Positions 16,920 through 27,288 are shown, counted from the stretch's first letter. The stretch is 64,000 nt of DNA from Mogibacterium sp. (GCA_017512365.1 JAFWGQ010000010.1:1-64000); one strand, 5' to 3'. Notes: generated from the letters alone by a model not told the origin. Translations and numbers: made by a program.

Positions 16920-18350
16920 GTGGAAAGCGAAACGATACTTAAAGAAAACCAGGCGATATTAAAAGAAAACGAAAAGAATGCGAACCGCATGATGACGATG
17001 ATCCTAAATATCACCATCATCATCGTGGCCATAACGTGGTTTCTTTTTGAAACAGGGTTCTTTTATATCCGCATCCATTTCCGTGAGCTCATGATATTCA
17101 ATATCCTTCTCATGGCAGCGGTCAGCTGGCTGAGCAGGAGATACGATCATGAAAAAGACTGGATCAAGTATGCGCTCATGGGCGCTTTTACGGTAGTCTA
17201 CGCCGTGACCACATCAGCTCTTACGTACAATGTGGCTCTGCTGATCGTAGTGCCTATCGTTCTGTCGGTCAGGTATTTTGACAAGAAGTACACAAGGTTC
17301 ATCGGACTGCTGACGATCATAGTGTTTTTCATAGCCTATGTTTACGGAGCCAATCATGGAATGCTCGACATGAACTTTGTACAGTATGCACCGGGAACGA
17401 CCATCGTCACAAACGAAAAGATGTGGCTTGATGATGCCGTCAAGGGAATACCGTACGACAGCATGCTCATGATCAAAAACACCCTGATATCCAACTACTT
17501 TGTAAAGATGCTGCAGTATGTCATCGTCGCTGCGGTATCGATAAGGCTGGTGGATCACTGCCAGGAGATCATGGACAAACAGAGGACCCTGACGGAGAGC
17601 ACGGCAAGGATCGGAACAGAGCTGAATCTGGCCAAGAGGATACAGGCGGACATGCTTCCTAATCTGTTCCCGGCCTTTCCGGAGAGAGATGAGTTCGATC
17701 TTTATGCATCAATGGACCCTGCGAAGGAGGTCGGCGGAGATTTCTATGATTTCTTCATGATCGACGATGACCATCTCGGCATGGTGATTGCTGATGTTTC
17801 GGGGAAGGGAATACCGGCGGCGATGTTCATGATGTTCAGCAAGAATATCATCGCCAACAACGCGATGCTCGGAAAACTGCCGGCCAAAGCTCTTGAGGAT
17901 GCAAACAATTCCATCTGCAAAAACAACAGCGAAGAGATGTTCGTGACAGTATGGCTGGGAATACTTGAAATCTCCACGGGCCATGTAATCGCAGCAAACG
18001 CGGGACACGAGTACCCTGCGATCAAGAGCGCTGACGGCGGATTCGAGCTGTTCAAGGACAAGCACGGCCTTGTTGTAGGAGGCATGGAAGGCTTAAGGTA
18101 CAGGGAATACGAACTGCAGCTCGAACCGGGATCAAAGATATTCGTGTACACCGACGGAGTGCCTGAAGCTACCAATGCCGATGAGGAAATGTTCGGGACC
18201 GACAGGATGATCGGGGCGCTGAACACCGACCCGGGTGCGGAGCCGAAGCAGATACTGAAGAACGTGCGCGGTGCAGTCGATGATTTTGTAAAGGATGCAG
18301 AGCAGTTTGATGATCTGACGATGCTCTGCCTTGAGTACAGAGGCAAGTGA
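16920..18350 (+). CDS. Membrane-bound SpoIIE-type PP2C serine phosphatase
   Basis: 476 aa starting at GTG 16920 (GAGGA upstream). The first ~200 residues are hydrophobic helices (TMILNITIIIVAITWFLF and others), giving a multi-span membrane sensor. A short coiled segment (TARIGTELNLAKRIQADMLP) precedes the phosphatase domain from about residue 235, with DPAKEVGGDFYDFF, VIADVSGKGIPAAMF, NAGHEYPAI, FVYTDGVPEA and EQFDDLTML. These hold the metal-binding aspartates. It probably dephosphorylates an anti-sigma-factor antagonist. A second such enzyme is at 42790-44391. Confidence 0.9.
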   Translation: MESETILKENQAILKENEKNANRMMTMILNITIIIVAITWFLFETGFFYIRIHFRELMIFNILLMAAVSWLSRRYDHEKDWIKYALMGAFTVVYAVTTSALTYNVALLIVVPIVLSVRYFDKKYTRFIGLLTIIVFFIAYVYGANHGMLDMNFVQYAPGTTIVTNEKMWLDDAVKGIPYDSMLMIKNTLISNYFVKMLQYVIVAAVSIRLVDHCQEIMDKQRTLTESTARIGTELNLAKRIQADMLPNLFPAFPERDEFDLYASMDPAKEVGGDFYDFFMIDDDHLGMVIADVSGKGIPAAMFMMFSKNIIANNAMLGKLPAKALEDANNSICKNNSEEMFVTVWLGILEISTGHVIAANAGHEYPAIKSADGGFELFKDKHGLVVGGMEGLRYREYELQLEPGSKIFVYTDGVPEATNADEEMFGTDRMIGALNTDPGAEPKQILKNVRGAVDDFVKDAEQFDDLTMLCLEYRGK

Positions 18351-18362
18351 GGAGAAGATACG

Positions 18363-18740
18363 ATGAAGATAACCACTTTTGATCCGCATGTGATCACAGA
18401 GGATGCTGAGTCTGCGATCGGGCTTTTTGAAGCTCTGGGCTTTGAGCGGCGTCATAAAAAGGATGTCGATGATTACGATACATCGGACGTACGCATGAAG
18501 GATGCGAACGGTTTTCATGTCGACATCTCGCAGACAGGCTTCCTTGCAGACGGCGACAGGATAGCCATACGCATGAATGTTGATGATTTCGACGAGGCTT
18601 ATCAGCTGCTGACTGACAGGGGATTCAGAAATCTCTATGGCAAACAGCCTCTCAGCACAGAGACGTCCAGATCGGCAATGATGGTCTCGCCATACGGATT
18701 TACGATCAATCTGGTGCATCATATAAAAAAAGAGGTGTAG
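18363..18740 (+). CDS. VOC (glyoxalase fold) protein B
   Basis: 125 aa, clearly paralogous to the VOC protein at 16503: ITTFDPHVITEDAESAIGLF, FERRHKKDV, DVRMKDANGFHVDI, RMNVDDFDEA and VSPYGFTINL align along the full length. It starts 12 nt after the phosphatase stop with GAGGAG. Both copies keep RMKDANGFHVDI, so this patch is probably functional. Ligand unknown. Confidence 0.75.
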   Translation: MKITTFDPHVITEDAESAIGLFEALGFERRHKKDVDDYDTSDVRMKDANGFHVDISQTGFLADGDRIAIRMNVDDFDEAYQLLTDRGFRNLYGKQPLSTETSRSAMMVSPYGFTINLVHHIKKEV

Positions 18741-18745
18741 GGACT

Positions 18746-20353
18746 ATGGAAGAACAAAAGGCATCCTGTGCGAGGCAGCAGAGGATCATCCGGCCGGCAG
18801 ACTATACGTTCAGCGAACTGCTCAGGTCTGCATGCGCCCTGTTCGGAGAAGATCACACGGCCTTTGTTTCGGGCGGGGACAGGCTCACATACGGTGAGAT
18901 GAGGGATCTCACGGACAGACTTGCCGTGAGCCTGATCAGAGAGCATTCTCTGACACCCGGAGATAAAGTGAGCATCATCGGAGCCAACAGCAATGACTGG
19001 CTCGCGTATTTCTTTGCGATAATCAGGGCGGGCTGCGTGGCTGTAGTGGAGAATCCGGCCCTTCATGCCGAAGAGATCATAAAACATCTGGGCAGGATCG
19101 ATTGCAGCCTCATTCTGACAGGTCTGGTAAGCGAACAGATGACCGGCGCTCTGAAAGAAAGATTCGGAGAGAAGGCGCTCAGCTTCAGCGATATCGTACC
19201 GGCAGAGATAACAGCTGATGATGTGAAGATGCTTGATGAACATGAGAGGAGCCTTCATGAGCGAAGAGACGCTATAAGCTATTTCACATCCGGCTCGACT
19301 GCAGAGCCTAAGGTGGTGCTGCTTCCGCAGGAGTCAGTCGTCCATGATGCGTATCAGACGGTAATGAGACTCAGAGAGACGAACGAATTCTACATCGTCT
19401 GTGTGCCTCTTTCACATGTCCTGGGCCTCGCGCTGGCGCTCAGATACTTCATCACCGGCGGGACCGTCATACTTTGCGACAACCATCCGGCAAAGATAAT
19501 CGATGTGCTGAGAGACTATCCGGTCAGAGAGCTTCTCGATGTCCCTACAGTCCTGAAAATGATGATGGATCATCCGGACTTTGAAGCTGTCGCAAGACCG
19601 CGCATCGATTATCTGATCAGCGGGACAACGACTGTCACACCTGAAGAGAGGGCTGAATTCGAAGAAAGGTACGGATGCAGGCTCATAGTGTGCTACGGAA
19701 TGACAGAAGCTTCTTGTGCCATAAGCATCCCTGAGTTCGATGCGCCGCTCGAAAAACGTTACGAAACTGTCGGCAGAGCTCTTGACGGGATCGAAGTCAG
19801 GATAGGGACTCTTTCATCGGATCCTGCGGCAGATCCGTTCTGCCGGACAGGAGAGACCGGAGAAGTGCTTGTCGGAGGGCCTACCGTGATGAACGGCTAT
19901 GCGCTTGCCAATGATTCCGACGAAATGATCGATGAAAGAGGATACCTGCACACAGGAGACCTTGGGTATCTTGACGAAGACGGATACCTCCATCTGAGCG
20001 GCAGGAAAAAGAACATCATCATAAAAGGCGGAGAAAACATCCTGCCGGGAGAGATAGAAAATGCGATCTCTGAGATCGAAGCCGTGGACAGCGTAGCCGT
20101 GATTGGAGTGCCTGATGAAAAATACGGTGAAGAGATCGCAGCACTGGTGATCCCGAAAGACGGGTGCACGGTGACGATAGATGAAATAAGGGATTCAGTG
20201 GCAAAGGACTACACGAGATTCAAGCAGCCGAAGTACCTTCTTCTGTACGATGCTTTTCCGATGTCGATATTGGGCAAGCCGGACAGCAAAGCGCTTAAGG
20301 AGGATGCACTGAACAGGCTCAAAGATCAGGAAGAACTGAGGGGTCTCTTCTGA
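18746..20353 (+). CDS. Acyl-adenylating enzyme (ANL superfamily), copy 1
   Basis: 535 aa. Motifs of AMP-forming ligases are present: phosphate loop YFTSGSTAEPKVV (usual TSGTTGxPK), LIVCYGMTEAS, YLHTGDLGYLDEDGYLHLSGRKKNIIIKG as separate blocks, and the C-terminal catalytic lysine in LGKPDSK. It should activate a carboxylic acid as acyl-AMP and pass it to CoA or another acceptor. No carrier protein with a DSL motif is seen in the window. It begins 5 nt after the VOC gene and is followed by a UbiB-like gene after 3 nt; a related enzyme lies at 23271. Confidence 0.85.
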   Translation: MEEQKASCARQQRIIRPADYTFSELLRSACALFGEDHTAFVSGGDRLTYGEMRDLTDRLAVSLIREHSLTPGDKVSIIGANSNDWLAYFFAIIRAGCVAVVENPALHAEEIIKHLGRIDCSLILTGLVSEQMTGALKERFGEKALSFSDIVPAEITADDVKMLDEHERSLHERRDAISYFTSGSTAEPKVVLLPQESVVHDAYQTVMRLRETNEFYIVCVPLSHVLGLALALRYFITGGTVILCDNHPAKIIDVLRDYPVRELLDVPTVLKMMMDHPDFEAVARPRIDYLISGTTTVTPEERAEFEERYGCRLIVCYGMTEASCAISIPEFDAPLEKRYETVGRALDGIEVRIGTLSSDPAADPFCRTGETGEVLVGGPTVMNGYALANDSDEMIDERGYLHTGDLGYLDEDGYLHLSGRKKNIIIKGGENILPGEIENAISEIEAVDSVAVIGVPDEKYGEEIAALVIPKDGCTVTIDEIRDSVAKDYTRFKQPKYLLLYDAFPMSILGKPDSKALKEDALNRLKDQEELRGLF

Positions 20354-21958
20354 ACGATGGAAAGAAAGAAAAATAAAAGAAGAACGTTGCTGGAGGTGCT
20401 TGCGGTAATGAGGAAATATAATATTTCTTCTACCGCAAATGTCCACAACATAAGAATGGCGCTGGAGGAGCTCGGACCTACATTCGTCAAGATGGGGCAG
20501 CTCATCGCGACTCAGTCGGATCTCTTTCCTCCTGAGCTCGTGGATGAGCTCAGAGGCCTGAGAGACGAGGTCGCTCCGATGACACCGGAGGAGGTCGACC
20601 AGGTCCTTTTTGAGGCGTACGGAAAGAATAAAGAGGAAGTCTTTGAATACTTCGATGAGGAGGCGCACGGCTCAGCCTCCGTCTCGCAGGTGCACCATGC
20701 AAGACTTCACACGGGTGAGGATGTAGCTGTCAAGATACAGCGCATCGGCGCTCCCGAAAACATGGAGAAGGACCTCGTTTTCATGAGGAACCTGGTAAGA
20801 AAGATACCATTCCTCAGAAATAACCCTTACATCGAACTCCAGGAAATGGTCGACGAGCTTACAAGGATCACACATCAGGAGCTTGACTTCACGCATGAAG
20901 CAGCGAACCTGCAGCGGTTCCATGAGCTCAATGAGGGCGTGGCCTATACTACATGTCCGGCGGTATATCCGGAATACACGACCAAAAAGGTGCTGGTCAT
21001 GGAGTATATCAAAGGCATACATCCTACTGACAGAGACGCCCTGATCAGGGAAGGCTATGACCTCAAAGAGATCGCAAAGAAGTATGTGCACAGCTTCTTC
21101 AAGCAGATATTTGAAGACGGCTTCTTCCAGGCTGATCCGCACCCGGGAAATATCCTGATAAGCGGAGGGAAAATCGTCTGGTACGATCTCGGGATGATGG
21201 GAGAATTCTCAGATCGCGACAGGGTCAGCTTCATCGATACGCTGGAAAGTTTTGTTACCGGAGATGTTGCAAAGTGCTACGACGGCTTCATCAGGATGTG
21301 CAGATTCAGCCGCAAGGTAGACAAGGAAGGACTCTACCGGGATCTTGAAGATATCGTTGGTTCGATCAGCAATGCAGGTCTTGAGAACATAGATATCAAC
21401 AAGGAGATGCAGGGTTTCCTGCGCCTTGCCAAAAAACACGGCGCCCGTATCGACCCGGCGCATACCATGATGTCAAGGGGGATAGCCACTGTCCAGGGGA
21501 CTGTTACGGAGATATGCCCGGAGGTGGACTTCTATTCGGAGATCAAGGACTATGCCATAAGGCTGAGATTATCTGAAATCACCAAAAAGAAGGACAGGGA
21601 TATCGAGCGTCTTAAGAAATACCTGATGCTCAAAAAGCTCAAGGCTATGCCTGAGAACATCGCAAATACGATCGAGGAATACAGCAAAGGTCTTGCCCCG
21701 ATAAAAATGGAGATGGGCATAACCGAAAGGAGCCAGCCGTTCGTCAAGGATATCGTCAGGATGCTGGTCGACGGCTTTGTCATCGTCGCGCTCCTGGTAA
21801 GCTCGAGCATCATAATCCTGAGCGGTGTCAGGCCGCTGGTGTACGGGATCCCTCTGCTGGGGCTGATAGGTTATCTGCTCGCAGGGCTCAGGGTCGCCAT
21901 AAGTATCATAAAACAGTTATGGAAGAACAGACGGAACAGACGGAGGCGATGATCGATG
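20345..21958 (+). repeat. Copy 1 of a ~1.6-kb duplicated DNA segment
   Basis: The DNA from just before the UbiB start (CTGAACGATGG) to just after its stop (GGAGGCGATGATC) matches 28870-30483. Long stretches near the 3' end are identical. The left boundary falls inside the last codons of two unrelated preceding genes, so the duplication did not respect gene borders. Confidence 0.85.
20357..21952 (+). CDS. UbiB/ABC1/AarF-like atypical kinase, copy 1
   Basis: 531 aa. The ABC1 family motif KMGQLIATQSDLFP occurs near residue 45. It is followed by GSASVSQVHHARL (the Ala-rich nucleotide loop region), VMEYIKGI, and a catalytic/metal segment ADPHPGNILI and WYDLGMMGE (equivalent of HPGN and DFG). Two hydrophobic helices lie at the C terminus (FVIVALLVSSSIIILSGV and the following stretch), as in UbiB proteins, so membrane association is likely. 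UbiB proteins support isoprenoid-lipid metabolism; here a role for the adjacent acyl chemistry is inferred. About 80-90% identical by eye to copy 2. Confidence 0.88.
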   Translation: MERKKNKRRTLLEVLAVMRKYNISSTANVHNIRMALEELGPTFVKMGQLIATQSDLFPPELVDELRGLRDEVAPMTPEEVDQVLFEAYGKNKEEVFEYFDEEAHGSASVSQVHHARLHTGEDVAVKIQRIGAPENMEKDLVFMRNLVRKIPFLRNNPYIELQEMVDELTRITHQELDFTHEAANLQRFHELNEGVAYTTCPAVYPEYTTKKVLVMEYIKGIHPTDRDALIREGYDLKEIAKKYVHSFFKQIFEDGFFQADPHPGNILISGGKIVWYDLGMMGEFSDRDRVSFIDTLESFVTGDVAKCYDGFIRMCRFSRKVDKEGLYRDLEDIVGSISNAGLENIDINKEMQGFLRLAKKHGARIDPAHTMMSRGIATVQGTVTEICPEVDFYSEIKDYAIRLRLSEITKKKDRDIERLKKYLMLKKLKAMPENIANTIEEYSKGLAPIKMEMGITERSQPFVKDIVRMLVDGFVIVALLVSSSIIILSGVRPLVYGIPLLGLIGYLLAGLRVAISIIKQLWKNRRNRRRR

Positions 21959-23242
21959 AAAGACAGAAAAAGGACAGACCTTCAGAATATTGCCATGCTG
22001 GATAAAGTCATGCTCTATACACTGTACACGGGCAATACCACCCGCGTTCAGGTGCGCATGGAGATGGCCGACACTGTCGACGGAGAACTGCTCAGGAAGG
22101 CTGTCAGGAGCAATCTTAAAATCTACACCAACTTCGCCAGCAAAGTGGTGATATATAATAATGAATTTTACTATGCAGAGAATCATAATGAGATGCCGGT
22201 CTTTACGGAGGACGGTAAAGCAAGGCGGCTCTGCTCGGCAGACACAAATCAGTATGCGTTCTATATCACCTATGAGGAGAACCGGCTGAAGTGGGTGTTC
22301 ACTCACGTTGAAGCGGACGGGACCGGCATGTATATGTTCCTCGATTCTGTCATCAGGACATATCTGAGGGACAGATATCCCGGCGAATATGAATTTGACG
22401 AGGCGGCTCATTTCGCGGCTTCGCCGTTCGAAGACATCCCGGAGCCTCTCGATCATTTCGAGGAAGTACATCAGAAACAGAAAAAGAATAATGCATATTA
22501 CTTCAGACCCTGCAGACCCGGCGAAAATGATGTCAGATGCTATGTGAAGATGCCTGAAGAAAAGGTAGTGGAGCTGAGCCGATCTCTCGGCATAACACCG
22601 GTGGGCCTGTTCGCGGCAGTGTTCACAAGAGCTGCCAGGAATGTATACGGGATCGAAGACAGCAGGATCATTGCTGATGTGATCGTCGATCTGCGAAGAA
22701 GATCGGGCATATACCCGCTGAGGAATTTCACCGGAGTGTCGTACATAGATATGAGCACAGACGAGCTCATGCCTGAACTTGCGGATGACTGCCGGACTGC
22801 CGGACGCAAACTTGCTGAGGCTCTTGATTCCGGCTACTATCATCTGGATCTGTTCGATTCACTGCTCGGAATGTACAGAAAGATACCGGGGAGCCTTAAG
22901 ACAAAGTTTGCTGTTGCAAAAAGGCTCATCGGCGATGCCGGGAAGGGGTATGTTTCATATCATGTGTCGTATATGAACCAGCCTCAGCAGACAGAGTGGT
23001 ATCTGTCAAAGGTGAAGGATCTGATATTCTCGGTGTATCCTTCATCGATCGACGCACCTTATATAGTGATCCTTTCTCAGAACGGAGTGATGACATGGGA
23101 TATAAACGGGCTGCCTGACAGAGATGTGATCCTGCCTGAGGTTGCCAGGCTGCTGGGCCTGCTCGGGATCAGCTGTGAGATAACGGAGATGCGCGAGACC
23201 TGCGACGACTATTTCGACCTTGACGCCATAGAAACATTATGA
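21956..23242 (+). CDS. Condensation-domain/alcohol acyltransferase-like protein, copy 1
   Basis: 428 aa with a chloramphenicol-acetyltransferase-like fold signature. The active-site motif HxxxDG appears as THVEADGTGMYMF near residue 118, in the right place for NRPS condensation domains, PapA5 and alcohol acetyltransferases. The downstream IVDLRRRSGIYPLRNFTG resembles the second half of such enzymes. It probably transfers an acyl group activated by the neighbouring ligase to a hydroxyl or amine. It starts 3 nt after the UbiB stop. A paralogue is at 30481. Confidence 0.7.
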   Translation: MKDRKRTDLQNIAMLDKVMLYTLYTGNTTRVQVRMEMADTVDGELLRKAVRSNLKIYTNFASKVVIYNNEFYYAENHNEMPVFTEDGKARRLCSADTNQYAFYITYEENRLKWVFTHVEADGTGMYMFLDSVIRTYLRDRYPGEYEFDEAAHFAASPFEDIPEPLDHFEEVHQKQKKNNAYYFRPCRPGENDVRCYVKMPEEKVVELSRSLGITPVGLFAAVFTRAARNVYGIEDSRIIADVIVDLRRRSGIYPLRNFTGVSYIDMSTDELMPELADDCRTAGRKLAEALDSGYYHLDLFDSLLGMYRKIPGSLKTKFAVAKRLIGDAGKGYVSYHVSYMNQPQQTEWYLSKVKDLIFSVYPSSIDAPYIVILSQNGVMTWDINGLPDRDVILPEVARLLGLLGISCEITEMRETCDDYFDLDAIETL

Positions 23243-23270
23243 CCCTTGTAAAGGGGGATGAGAACCGAAA

Positions 23271-24857
23271 GTGAATAACAGACAAAAGCATAATGGAAAT
23301 AATCAGGGTATAATGCTGGATGATTACCTTTTTTCAGAATTGTTCCGCAAGCTGTGTGAAACAGCAGGAGAAGACAGCACAGCCCTGATCGACGCTGATG
23401 GAAAGATGACATGCGGTGAGATCCGGGACGCTGTCGACAGTCTTGCTGTCTGCCTTATCGAAGGGCATGGTTTGAGAGAAGGCGACTGCGTGGGCCTTGC
23501 AGGTCAGAATTCAATAAGCTGGATGCTGCATTTTTGGGCAATAATCAGAGCAGGCGGTATTGCGGTGGTGGAAAACGATCTCCTGAAAGGCAGTGAGATC
23601 ATGAAGCACTATGAGTATCAGGAACTCAGATTTATGCTCGCAGGAGATGTCAGTGATCAGCTTCTTGCAGATCTGAAGGCTCTTCTCGGGGATAAACTGA
23701 AAAGATTCGTCGAAATGCCGTTACAGCCGCCTTCTTCAGAGCAGAGAGCGATGCTCGACGACAGGGAGGACTCCCTGCCTGTGAGGCATGACGCAATAGG
23801 AATGTTCTCTTCAGGGACCATGTCAAGGCCAAAAATGATCCGGCTCTCGCAGGAGGCCCTGCTCTATGATGCGGAAAAAGCCGGGATGAGGATGCTGCTG
23901 CCTTTCGAGTATCACGCGATCTTTGTCCCGTTTTCGCATATTCTCGGACTGGTGAGACTTGCAAGCTATATGCGCCTTTGTGATCCCGTTATCATCGCAT
24001 CAAAAAACAGCCCGCAGAGCATTGCGGATATCTGCAGGCGATATCATATCAACGAGATCACAAATGTCCCTACTGTAGTGAAGATGCTGGCTGAGCATCC
24101 GGACTTTGAGACGATCATCAAACCTCAGATAGACTATCTGTGCATCGGCGGTACACGTATATCAGCAGAAGAGGCCGGGGAACTGGAGGATCTGTATGAT
24201 GCAAAACTCAACATCGGATACGGGATGACTGAGGCATCGGGGGTCGTATCTCTTGCTGATTATTCGAAGCCTCAGAGCAAACGCTACAGTACTGTCGGAA
24301 ATCCGCTGGATGACATAGAGGTGAGAATCGCGATGCCTGACCCGGACGGAAAAGGCAACATGTTTTGCCCTGCCGGAAAAAGCGGGGAGGTGATTGTCAG
24401 AGGGAATAACATCATGAACGGGTTCTTCGAGGACGGACAGTACAGACAGGCTGCTGACGGTGAGGGGTATTTCCACACAGGAGACCTCGGCTATCTGGAT
24501 GAGGAGGGCTTTCTGCACATAAACGGCAGGATCAAGAACATAATCATAAAGGGCGGCGAGAACATAATGCCGGGCGAGATAGAGGAGTGCATCAGGACTC
24601 TTCCGGATATAGAGGAGGTCATCGTTATCGGTGTACCCGATAAAAAATACGGTGAAGAGATCGCGGCACTGGTGATCCCGAAAGCCGGATGCACGGTGAC
24701 GATAGATGAAGTAAGAGAAGCAGTGGCAAAGAATTACACGAGATTCAAGCAGCCGGGATACCTGCTTTTATATGATGAATTCCCGATGACAAGACTCGGA
24801 AAGCCGGATATAATATCGCTGAAAGATGATGCTTTGTCCAGAATCAGTAATACGTAG
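23271..24857 (+). CDS. Acyl-adenylating enzyme (ANL superfamily), copy 2
   Basis: 528 aa, paralogous to the ligase at 18746. Motifs are MFSSGTMSRPKMI (phosphate loop), LNIGYGMTEASG, FHTGDLGYLDEEGFLH, INGRIKNIIIKGGENIMPGE and the catalytic lysine in RLGKPDII. Its C-terminal DNA (EKYGEEIAALVIPK region) is nearly identical to copy 1, suggesting conversion between copies. Start GTG 23271 is used with a GGGGGATGAG site; a later ATG at 23312 is an alternative. Substrate unknown. Confidence 0.83.
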   Translation: MNNRQKHNGNNQGIMLDDYLFSELFRKLCETAGEDSTALIDADGKMTCGEIRDAVDSLAVCLIEGHGLREGDCVGLAGQNSISWMLHFWAIIRAGGIAVVENDLLKGSEIMKHYEYQELRFMLAGDVSDQLLADLKALLGDKLKRFVEMPLQPPSSEQRAMLDDREDSLPVRHDAIGMFSSGTMSRPKMIRLSQEALLYDAEKAGMRMLLPFEYHAIFVPFSHILGLVRLASYMRLCDPVIIASKNSPQSIADICRRYHINEITNVPTVVKMLAEHPDFETIIKPQIDYLCIGGTRISAEEAGELEDLYDAKLNIGYGMTEASGVVSLADYSKPQSKRYSTVGNPLDDIEVRIAMPDPDGKGNMFCPAGKSGEVIVRGNNIMNGFFEDGQYRQAADGEGYFHTGDLGYLDEEGFLHINGRIKNIIIKGGENIMPGEIEECIRTLPDIEEVIVIGVPDKKYGEEIAALVIPKAGCTVTIDEVREAVAKNYTRFKQPGYLLLYDEFPMTRLGKPDIISLKDDALSRISNT

Positions 24858-24873
24858 CACTTGGAGGATATAG

Positions 24874-27288
24874 ATGAGCAGAATGAAATGGGTAGACCTG
24901 CTGACAACGATCAGGGTGACATGGGTCTCATTCATAGCACTGATATTGTTCGTTGGTTTGAGCGTAGGTACCCTGCTGGGAACAGGCTGGACCGGACCTG
25001 CTTCGGCGATAACGGCCAACAGGTATTATGACAAACAGGCGGTGATGGATCTCAAGGCGGTATCTGCTGACGGTTTCGATGAAGCGATGATCGACCGCAT
25101 ACGCGCTATAGATGATGTGTCCGCCGCCGAGGGCATATATACAGCGGATGCATTCATGCGCATAAACGGAGAGAGAGAACTCTTTTCCGTGATCTCCGTC
25201 ACGGATGATATCGACAGGCTCGAGATAATAGATGGTACTCTGCCTCAGGCGCCTGATGAGATAGCGATCGACCGTAAAATGGCTGAAGACAGGTATTACA
25301 GCCTCGGTGATGTCATATCGCTGGACAGCTCGCTCGAAGAGCTTACGGGCTATCCGGTAAGCAGCCTGGGATCGTCGAGATTCAGGATTACAGCGATAGT
25401 TCAGCACCCTGAATTCATTTCCTCGGCCGAAGGTTCGGCCAAAGGGTATTCGGCTGCATACAGACGCAATTTCCGTTATTACGCTATGGTCGATGAGAGT
25501 GCGTTCAACGATGATGTATATTCCGGCAAATACAATGCCGTTCTCATGCGCATAAAGAGCCTTGAGGGAGTCGACAGATTTGCTGCCGGCTACAGCAGCA
25601 AGGTCCTGGATGCAGAGGACCGCATCACCGGCGCGCTGGGTGATGAGGACAGCATCAGCCTTACTGATATCACATCTACTTTCGGATACTATTCGGTAAA
25701 AATGGCGGGGGATACAGGCGGCAAAGTCGCATCGGTCTTCTCATCGTTCTTCTTTATCGTAGGGCTGCTGGTATGTTATTCCACGATACTCCGTATAGTA
25801 GAAGAGGAAAAACGCCTTATAGGCACCAAGATGGCAAATGGTTTTTCAAGAGGTGCTGTCACATCTAAATATCTGATGTTCGTGACATGCGCGGTGACTC
25901 TTGGCGTGATTCTGGGCATTTCCATTGCATTTATGATATCCAGGATGTCACAGCAGACGCTGCATTCAACGCTGACATTCGCAGACACATACGATTATTA
26001 TGACATGCAGCAGATCCTGATAGTTGTTGCGGTAGAGTACGCTTTCATGCTCCTTATCGCCTGGTTTGCTTCCGCAAAACAGCTGAGGATGAAGATAGCC
26101 AGCCTTCTGAACAACAGCAAGGAAAACAGCAGACTCTTTCAGGCGATCGGAAAAAGTGCTCTTGTAAGAAAGGCATCTGTGAGCATACAGTCCTTTGTAT
26201 ACAATATATCCATGGACAGCTCCAGAGTCATAGCGACCATCGTCGGAATAGCATGCAGCATGGCGCTCCTGATCGCACCGACATCGCTGATCTTCAACAT
26301 GATAGCTACTCCGGAGCTCCAGTATGATGAACTGTTCCACTTCGATCATACGGTGCAGTATTCCGATGATGAAAGCGAAGAAAAGGTAATAAGCATTCTC
26401 GATGAAGCAGGAGCGAAGTATGCAAAGGTATATTCCGAAGATGCGCTGCTGTCAAGAAGCGGGAAGGAGACAGGAAGCGTGAGGCTCATCGTGACGGATG
26501 ACCCGGAGAGTTTCAAAACGATGGTAAACTTTCAGGATCCGGACACACATGATGAGATCGAGCTGAGCGATAAAGGAGTCATGGTCTGGCAGGCCGAGGG
26601 CAAAGACTATGGTGCTGCTGCCGGCGATGTCATGAAAATAACATCATACAACGGGGACAACTACAGGTTTGAAGTCGACGGGCTGTACAGGTGCTATGAT
26701 TCAGGGTCCTACCGTTTATTCATGACTTCGGACGTCTATGAGCGCGTGACAGGGAAGGAATATAAACCAAATGCTTTCCTTACTGCGATATCGGATGATA
26801 CTGCGAATGAGCTTACGGATATCGACGGAGTACTCAGCTGCACTGACGATCATAAGGCCTGTGTGGATTTCTACAACAACCTCAAAGTGATATACGCCGG
26901 CGTTCTCGGGCTGGTACTGATGCTTTCGGCGATAATAGCATTCCTGATACTCCTCAATCTGAACATCCAGTTTGTCAAGGAGAAGAAAATGGAGCTTATC
27001 GTCATGAGGATAAACGGATTCTCTGTGGGAGCGGCAAGGATGTATATCCTCAGGGATAACATCTTCCTGACCATTATATCCACGATCATCGGAGTGATCG
27101 CAGGCATAATCCTCGGCGGCACGCTCAACTCCGCTCTGCAGCTGGAAGGCCAGTGCATGATCAGTACTCCAAGCCTCCCGGGATGCATGTTCGGAGTGGC
27201 AGTCACATTGATCTATGTGGTGATAACAAATATTATAGCGGTCTGGCCGATCGGAAAACTCGATCTGACGGACATAAGCAAGGCATAG
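24874..27288 (+). CDS. FtsX/MacB-type ABC transporter permease
   Basis: 804 aa. One N-terminal membrane helix (LIALILFVGLSVGTLLG type) is followed by a large periplasmic-side domain (~200 aa). Then come FtsX helices around residues 285-410, a second extracytoplasmic domain, and a last FtsX block (VLGLVLMLSAIIAFLILLNL and the final helices). This duplicated FtsX layout is that of LolC/MacB-like or peptide-exporting permeases. It pairs with the ATPase 20 nt downstream. GGAGG lies before ATG 24874. Cargo could be the product of the surrounding acyl-transfer genes (inference). Confidence 0.8.
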   Translation: MSRMKWVDLLTTIRVTWVSFIALILFVGLSVGTLLGTGWTGPASAITANRYYDKQAVMDLKAVSADGFDEAMIDRIRAIDDVSAAEGIYTADAFMRINGERELFSVISVTDDIDRLEIIDGTLPQAPDEIAIDRKMAEDRYYSLGDVISLDSSLEELTGYPVSSLGSSRFRITAIVQHPEFISSAEGSAKGYSAAYRRNFRYYAMVDESAFNDDVYSGKYNAVLMRIKSLEGVDRFAAGYSSKVLDAEDRITGALGDEDSISLTDITSTFGYYSVKMAGDTGGKVASVFSSFFFIVGLLVCYSTILRIVEEEKRLIGTKMANGFSRGAVTSKYLMFVTCAVTLGVILGISIAFMISRMSQQTLHSTLTFADTYDYYDMQQILIVVAVEYAFMLLIAWFASAKQLRMKIASLLNNSKENSRLFQAIGKSALVRKASVSIQSFVYNISMDSSRVIATIVGIACSMALLIAPTSLIFNMIATPELQYDELFHFDHTVQYSDDESEEKVISILDEAGAKYAKVYSEDALLSRSGKETGSVRLIVTDDPESFKTMVNFQDPDTHDEIELSDKGVMVWQAEGKDYGAAAGDVMKITSYNGDNYRFEVDGLYRCYDSGSYRLFMTSDVYERVTGKEYKPNAFLTAISDDTANELTDIDGVLSCTDDHKACVDFYNNLKVIYAGVLGLVLMLSAIIAFLILLNLNIQFVKEKKMELIVMRINGFSVGAARMYILRDNIFLTIISTIIGVIAGIILGGTLNSALQLEGQCMISTPSLPGCMFGVAVTLIYVVITNIIAVWPIGKLDLTDISKA

